Source: Wohlfahrtiimonas sp.
GTDB lineage: Bacteria > Pseudomonadota > Gammaproteobacteria > Cardiobacteriales > Wohlfahrtiimonadaceae
NCBI GenBank assembly: GCA_030149965.1
Contig: JASLHB010000080.1
Location: forward strand, 1-18,156
Direction of reading: 5' to 3'
Length of the DNA stretch: 18,156 bases
In this document: one piece after another, positions 15,201-18,156 of the stretch
Position numbering within the stretch: position 1 is the first letter of the stretch
Layout of the letters: each line of letters starts with the position of its first letter
The notes under the pieces: generated by a model
The model's input: the letters and a program-made list of their open reading frames with translations, nothing else
Told to the model about the DNA's origin: nothing
The model's database searches: none
Translations under genes and position numbers: made by a program

Positions 15201-15835
15201 TGAAAAAATTAATAAAAATTCTATTTTTTGCACTGATTGTGAAACCATTGGTTTTGATTGGTTTGGGCTTAAATATTGTGAATCGCAAGGCATTACCAAA
15301 AGAAGGACCAGCGATCATAGCTGCAAACCATACAAGCCATTTGGATACGTTAGTATTAATGAGTTTATATCCATTGAAGCAATTGCATCGCATTCGTCCT
15401 GTGGCAGCTGCGGATTATTTTCATAAAAATCGTTGGATCAAATGGTTTGCAACTTATTGCATTGATATTATTCCATTAACTCGCAATGAAATTAAAGCCC
15501 CTAATGAATTATTTTCAGGTTGTTATGAAGCGCTAGATAATGGTGATATTGTGATTTTATTTCCAGAAGGCACGCGCTCAAGCACTGAAGATCGCATTTT
15601 TAAACTGAAACGAGGGATTCATTATTTAGCAACACGATATGACAATGTACCTGTTTATCCTGTGATTTTGCGAGGTTTGGGTAAAGCTCTGCCAAAAGGT
15701 GAAGCGCTATTTGTACCGTTCAATTGCGATGTTGTTGTGGGTGAAGCTTTAACATTCGATGATAATGCAAAAAATTATTTAGACAATTTAGAATCGAATT
15801 ATCAATATTTATTGAAAGCTTGTATCACAAAATAA
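15200..15835 (+). CDS. PlsC-like 1-acylglycerol-3-phosphate acyltransferase
   Basis: A 211-residue acyltransferase that would convert lysophosphatidate to phosphatidate, the substrate of the YnbB-like enzyme encoded directly upstream. The catalytic HX4D is HTSHLD (44-49), the glycerol-phosphate-binding block is FPEGTR (121-126), and VPVYPVILRG is the fourth block. One N-terminal hydrophobic segment (about 4-24) suggests membrane association. It starts at the TAATG overlap with ynbB, so the two are translationally coupled. The next gene (copY-like) is convergent, 14 nt away. It may be a second PlsC dedicated to the ynb pathway; whether the housekeeping copy lies elsewhere cannot be seen here. 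Confidence 0.9.
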   Translation: MKKLIKILFFALIVKPLVLIGLGLNIVNRKALPKEGPAIIAANHTSHLDTLVLMSLYPLKQLHRIRPVAAADYFHKNRWIKWFATYCIDIIPLTRNEIKAPNELFSGCYEALDNGDIVILFPEGTRSSTEDRIFKLKRGIHYLATRYDNVPVYPVILRGLGKALPKGEALFVPFNCDVVVGEALTFDDNAKNYLDNLESNYQYLLKACITK

Positions 15836-15849
15836 AGTATTCCTCAGAT

Positions 15850-16341
15850 TTATCCACCTGAACAGCAAGAATTTGTCGGTGTTGTTGTAAATTTTCGTTC
15901 TTCTCTTTTACAGTTACAGTTTTTACATGTGCAAGTTCCAGGTGGACAATCACATATAACTTCTTCCACTGCGAACTCTTTTTTTGCCATTAATGCTTGT
16001 TGAATCATTTCTATATCTTCAAAAGACAATACTCGATTTTCGATCATTTCTACAATGCGTTTGCCTACTTTACGAGAGCATAAATGCCCTGATGCTTCCA
16101 CTTGTTTACGAGAGCGATCTTCTTCAGCAATAGTTGGGAAATAAACGTTAAAACGTCCACGTTTACGAATACCTACAACGCCTTTACGAACGAGGCGAGA
16201 AAGCATCACTTGAATAGTATTGGCTTGCCAATCTGTTGTTTCACTCAAAATAGTGACAACTTCTTGACTCGTTGCTTGATTTTGCGACCATAATACTTGC
16301 ATGATGGTGTATTCTGATTGTGAAATTTTATTGGATGCCAT
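15850..16341 (-). CDS. CopY/BlaI-family repressor with a cysteine-rich metal-binding tail
   Basis: A 163-residue repressor. Residues 1-75 form the BlaI/MecI/CopY winged helix (SEYTIMQVLW, then NTIQVMLSRLVRKGVVGIRKRGR with the wing). A dimerisation helix follows. The C-terminus has Cys at 130, 132, 137, 139, 142 and 144 (CxCx4CxCx2CxC) and 159-160. The first half matches the CxCx4CxC motif by which CopY binds zinc or copper, so a copper-responsive repressor is likely; the extra CxC and CC are beyond the usual motif. AAAGGGA precedes ATG 16341. I see no exact cop box (TACANNTGTA) in the upstream region. The TauE-like gene with a Met/His tail at 17345 is a candidate functional partner, but no copper ATPase is in view. 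Confidence 0.88.
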   Translation of the reverse strand: MASNKISQSEYTIMQVLWSQNQATSQEVVTILSETTDWQANTIQVMLSRLVRKGVVGIRKRGRFNVYFPTIAEEDRSRKQVEASGHLCSRKVGKRIVEMIENRVLSFEDIEMIQQALMAKKEFAVEEVICDCPPGTCTCKNCNCKREERKFTTTPTNSCCSGG

Positions 16342-16382
16342 TTTTTCCCTTTAAATTGATCGGATTAAGAATCCATCGGTTG

Positions 16383-16388
16383 ATTATA
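16383..16388 (-). promoter_or_regulatory. -10 element for the CopY-like gene
   Basis: On the minus strand this is a perfect TATAAT, 42 nt before the ATG at 16341. There is no good -35 at the standard distance. Confidence 0.4.
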
Positions 16389-16465
16389 GACTAAATTGGG
16401 TAAAGAAAGGGGCTTGTGTTGATTGAGTGTTATTTATGATTATAAAATCTTTTAAGAAAATTCTA

Positions 16466-17173
16466 ATGTCTGATGATCAGGCTTCACCAATGTATCAAAA
16501 GATCAAAGAACATATTTTAGAGCATATTGCCAATGGTGATTGGCAACCTAATCAAAAATTGCCCTCAGAAAATGAAATTTCTGCCATTTTAGATATCAGC
16601 CGAATGACGGTGAATCGAGCATTTAAAGAGCTTACAGAAGAAGGTTATTTATTTAGAGAGAAGGGCGCAGGAACATTTGTGGCAACACCTTTTCAGCTCA
16701 CTCCCTTTTTTGAATTAATTCCAATTGCTCAGGAAATTGCGCTTGAAGGTCGTCGATTTTCATCCAAAATTGTCGATATAAGCATTTTAGAAAATTCTAC
16801 AGAGCTTGAATGTTATTTCGGTAATCTTCAACAAGAAAGAGTTTTTTACAGCGAAATTATTTATTATAGTGAAAATATTCCTGTTCAATTTGAACAGCGT
16901 TATGTTTTAGAATCTTTTGCACCAAAATATCTGAAAGAGCAATTTCAGCGTGATTGTTCGACAACATATTTACAAAAACTGTCAGCAACTTTGTCACAAA
17001 AACATACTTTAGAGGCAATTATTCCTGATGAAAAATTGCGCAATATTTTAGATGTAAATGGCAATGTTGCTTGCTTTAAAGTCAGCGAAAAGTTGCATCT
17101 TCAAAACAAGATGATCAGTTGTGCGGAACAGTATTATCCTGCATCACGCTATAAATTTCACAGTAAAATTTAA
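16466..17173 (+). CDS. hutC: HutC-type GntR-family transcriptional regulator
   Basis: A 235-residue regulator. The winged helix-turn-helix of the GntR family is at 8-72, with PMYQKIKEHI, KLPSENE (31-37), SRMTVNRAFKEL (45-56) and the wing GAGTFVA. The UTRA ligand domain follows, with PVQFEQRYV, APKYLKEQF, EAIIPDEKL and a last PASRYKFHSKI block that resembles the HutC histidine-utilisation repressor. I start at ATG 16466 (MSDDQASPMY), as HutC proteins do; in-frame starts at 16427 (GTG) and 16436 (ATG) would add 10-13 residues. The site before 16466 is weak (AAGAAAA), so this choice is open. No hut genes are in view. An 18-bp palindrome containing TGTATATACA, typical of HutC operators, lies 133 nt downstream of the stop. 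Confidence 0.85.
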   Translation: MSDDQASPMYQKIKEHILEHIANGDWQPNQKLPSENEISAILDISRMTVNRAFKELTEEGYLFREKGAGTFVATPFQLTPFFELIPIAQEIALEGRRFSSKIVDISILENSTELECYFGNLQQERVFYSEIIYYSENIPVQFEQRYVLESFAPKYLKEQFQRDCSTTYLQKLSATLSQKHTLEAIIPDEKLRNILDVNGNVACFKVSEKLHLQNKMISCAEQYYPASRYKFHSKI

Positions 17174-17305
17174 TGGCAAAAATTTTGATCAGACAATAAT
17201 GAATTAGGATTAAAAATTTAAGTGTATTTACCTTAGATTATAAAATCTATCATCAAACATCTTTATTAATATTTTTATTAGCGTTAGACTATATACATAA
17301 TTTCA

Positions 17306-17323
17306 AACTTGTATATACAAGTT
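17306..17323. promoter_or_regulatory. 18-bp perfect palindrome, probable HutC-type operator
   Basis: AACTTGTATATACAAGTT is its own reverse complement over 18 bp. It contains TTGTATATACAA, which fits the operator form of HutC-subgroup GntR repressors. It ends 21 bp before the ATG of the TauE-like gene and sits where it could overlap the promoter or block transcription. Regulation by the adjacent HutC-like protein is inferred. Confidence 0.65.
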
Positions 17324-17344
17324 GTAAGATAGAAAGGGAGTTTT

Positions 17345-18156
17345 ATGATAGATGTTGCGTTACTCACAGCGGTTTTTGTTGTGGGATTCAATGGTTCTTT
17401 GCATTGTGCAGGAATGTGTGGCCCAGTTGTGGGTATTTTGGGAATGAATACTCAAGCAAAAAGTGGCGGAAGAAAGATCATTTCTGCGCTTTGTTATAAC
17501 TTGGGACGAATCACAACGTATATGTTTTTGGGTGTGATCGCAATGTTGTTAAGTATTGCGATGAAAGATTTGAAACCTGTTCAGATCATTTTGCGTTACA
17601 TTGCAGGTATTATTATGTTGTTTGTGGCACTGCAATTAATTGGATTTCCACAATTCTTGGCGTTCATTGAAAAGCCAATGAGCAAACTCTCTAGACCAAT
17701 TTCTAAATTAACACGAAAGTTTTTCCCAATTAAAACATTATGGGGCGCTTATGTTGCTGGCTTAGCATGGGGATTATTACCATGTGGCATGGTTTATATG
17801 GCATTTGCAATGAGCTTGGGTGTTGAAAATCCAGTTGGTGCGCCATTAGTTATGTTGTTTTTTGGATTAGGCACATTGCCAATGATGATTACATTAAGCA
17901 TTTCTGGTAATTTCTTTGGTAGTTTTTTCTCATCACCAAAAGCACGTAGAATAGCTGGTTGCATTGTTTTATTGATGACAGTTTTTTATATGGGATCAAT
18001 GTTGATGGGTGATTTAGGTAAAGGTGGACATGCTAATCATGGTGACCATTCTGGCATGAATCATGGAGCAATGGATCACAGTCAAATGGATCATTCTCAG
18101 ATGAATCATGGAGCAATGGATCACAGTCAAATGGATCATTCTCAGATGAATCATGG
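17345..18156 (+). CDS. TauE/SafE (UreH-like) membrane protein with Met/His-rich tail, 3' end missing
   Basis: An open frame of at least 270 codons that runs off the right edge. It starts at ATG 17345 behind AAGGGAG. Motifs are GSLHCAGMCGP (17-27) and WGLLPCGM (142-149), the paired Cys-containing loops of the UreH/CcoS-linked branch of the TauE/SafE superfamily, with about six membrane helices. From about residue 225 the protein becomes a Met/His-rich tail (HANHGDHSGMNHGAMDHSQ and so on), built from a 15-residue repeat. Such tails bind copper or other soft metals, so a role in copper handling or cytochrome oxidase maturation is more likely than sulfite export. A CopY-like repressor is encoded 1 kb upstream, and a HutC-type palindrome stands right in front of this gene. 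The length of the tail is unknown. Confidence 0.88.
   Translation, partial: MIDVALLTAVFVVGFNGSLHCAGMCGPVVGILGMNTQAKSGGRKIISALCYNLGRITTYMFLGVIAMLLSIAMKDLKPVQIILRYIAGIIMLFVALQLIGFPQFLAFIEKPMSKLSRPISKLTRKFFPIKTLWGAYVAGLAWGLLPCGMVYMAFAMSLGVENPVGAPLVMLFFGLGTLPMMITLSISGNFFGSFFSSPKARRIAGCIVLLMTVFYMGSMLMGDLGKGGHANHGDHSGMNHGAMDHSQMDHSQMNHGAMDHSQMDHSQMNH
18059..18156 (+). repeat. 45-bp exact tandem repeat encoding NHGAMDHSQMDHSQM
   Basis: Unit 1 is 18059-18103 and unit 2 is 18104-18148, identical at every base, and a third begins at 18149. Each unit encodes 15 residues with three His and three Met. Lack of any silent difference points to recent expansion. The array continues beyond the window. Confidence 0.93.

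Noticed and set aside
14627..15393. Minus-strand open frames of about 104 codons opposite ynbB and plsC (14627-14941 and 15079-15393)
   Set aside because: They lie opposite genes with full catalytic motifs, have no ribosome sites or recognisable domains, and are chance antisense frames.
17234..17249. TAGATT-ATAA-AATCTA inverted repeat after the HutC-like gene as a terminator
   Set aside because: The 6-bp stem has almost no G+C and no T-run, so it would not terminate transcription; it could be a chance feature.
17316..17326. CopY operator (cop box) before the TauE-like gene
   Set aside because: TACA-AGT-TGTA has a 3-nt spacer instead of the 2-nt spacer of TACANNTGTA, and it overlaps the better-defined HutC-type palindrome.
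1..18156. CRISPR arrays, tRNA or rRNA genes, insertion sequences or prophage genes
   Set aside because: No spaced direct repeats, cloverleaf genes, transposase or integrase motifs were found. The only tandem array is the coding repeat at the right edge.

Overview
The window is chromosomal DNA of a low-G+C bacterium, most likely a gammaproteobacterium. Hand counts of a few lines give about 40% G+C in the flanks and visibly less in the block at 1824-4933. The case for a gammaproteobacterium is a MetI-MetQ methionine importer, a locus that matches the E. coli ynbABCD genes nearly gene for gene and length for length, an RtcB-PrfH ribosome-repair pair, a Dcu dicarboxylate carrier with an FNR-like site, and a HutC-type regulator. 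I cannot name the genus from sequence alone.

Layout. (1) 1-1610: end of metI, then metQ, closed by a strong terminator. (2) 1824-4933: an A+T-rich three-gene cassette holding a DNA methyltransferase, a DUF262 (ParB/GmrS-like) protein broken by a frameshift, and a HEPN protein with an R-x4-H RNase motif. This looks like an accessory defence island. (3) 5093-6466: a secreted YbhB/PEBP protein and an AraC-type regulator. (4) 6481-10615, minus strand: an operon of ynbA (CDP-alcohol phosphotransferase), ynbC (hydrolase plus methyltransferase), ynbD (PAP2 plus dual-specificity phosphatase) and an unknown small membrane protein. (5) 10789-12108, minus strand: a Dcu carrier. (6) 12297-14182, plus strand: a 14-codon leader ORF with a very strong ribosome binding site and hairpins, then rtcB and prfH, then a terminator. 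(7) 14259-15835, plus strand: ynbB (CdsA-like) and a PlsC acyltransferase, the other half of the phospholipid pathway. (8) 15850-18156: a CopY-type repressor with a cysteine-rich tail, a HutC-type regulator, an 18-bp perfect palindrome, and a TauE/UreH-like membrane protein with a Met/His tandem-repeat tail that runs off the end of the window.

How the parts work together. PlsC (phosphatidate), YnbB (CDP-diacylglycerol), YnbA (headgroup transfer), YnbD (dephosphorylation) and YnbC (lipid hydrolysis or methylation) could make up a side pathway for a modified phospholipid. It is split into two transcription units around dcu and rtcB-prfH. RtcB and PrfH are a known pair for rescue and re-ligation of ribosomes cut in the 16S decoding centre. 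Their leader ORF and hairpins suggest translational control and are the most unusual regulatory structure here. The methyltransferase-DUF262-HEPN cassette is the best candidate for a poorly described defence system, although its middle gene appears to be broken in this copy.
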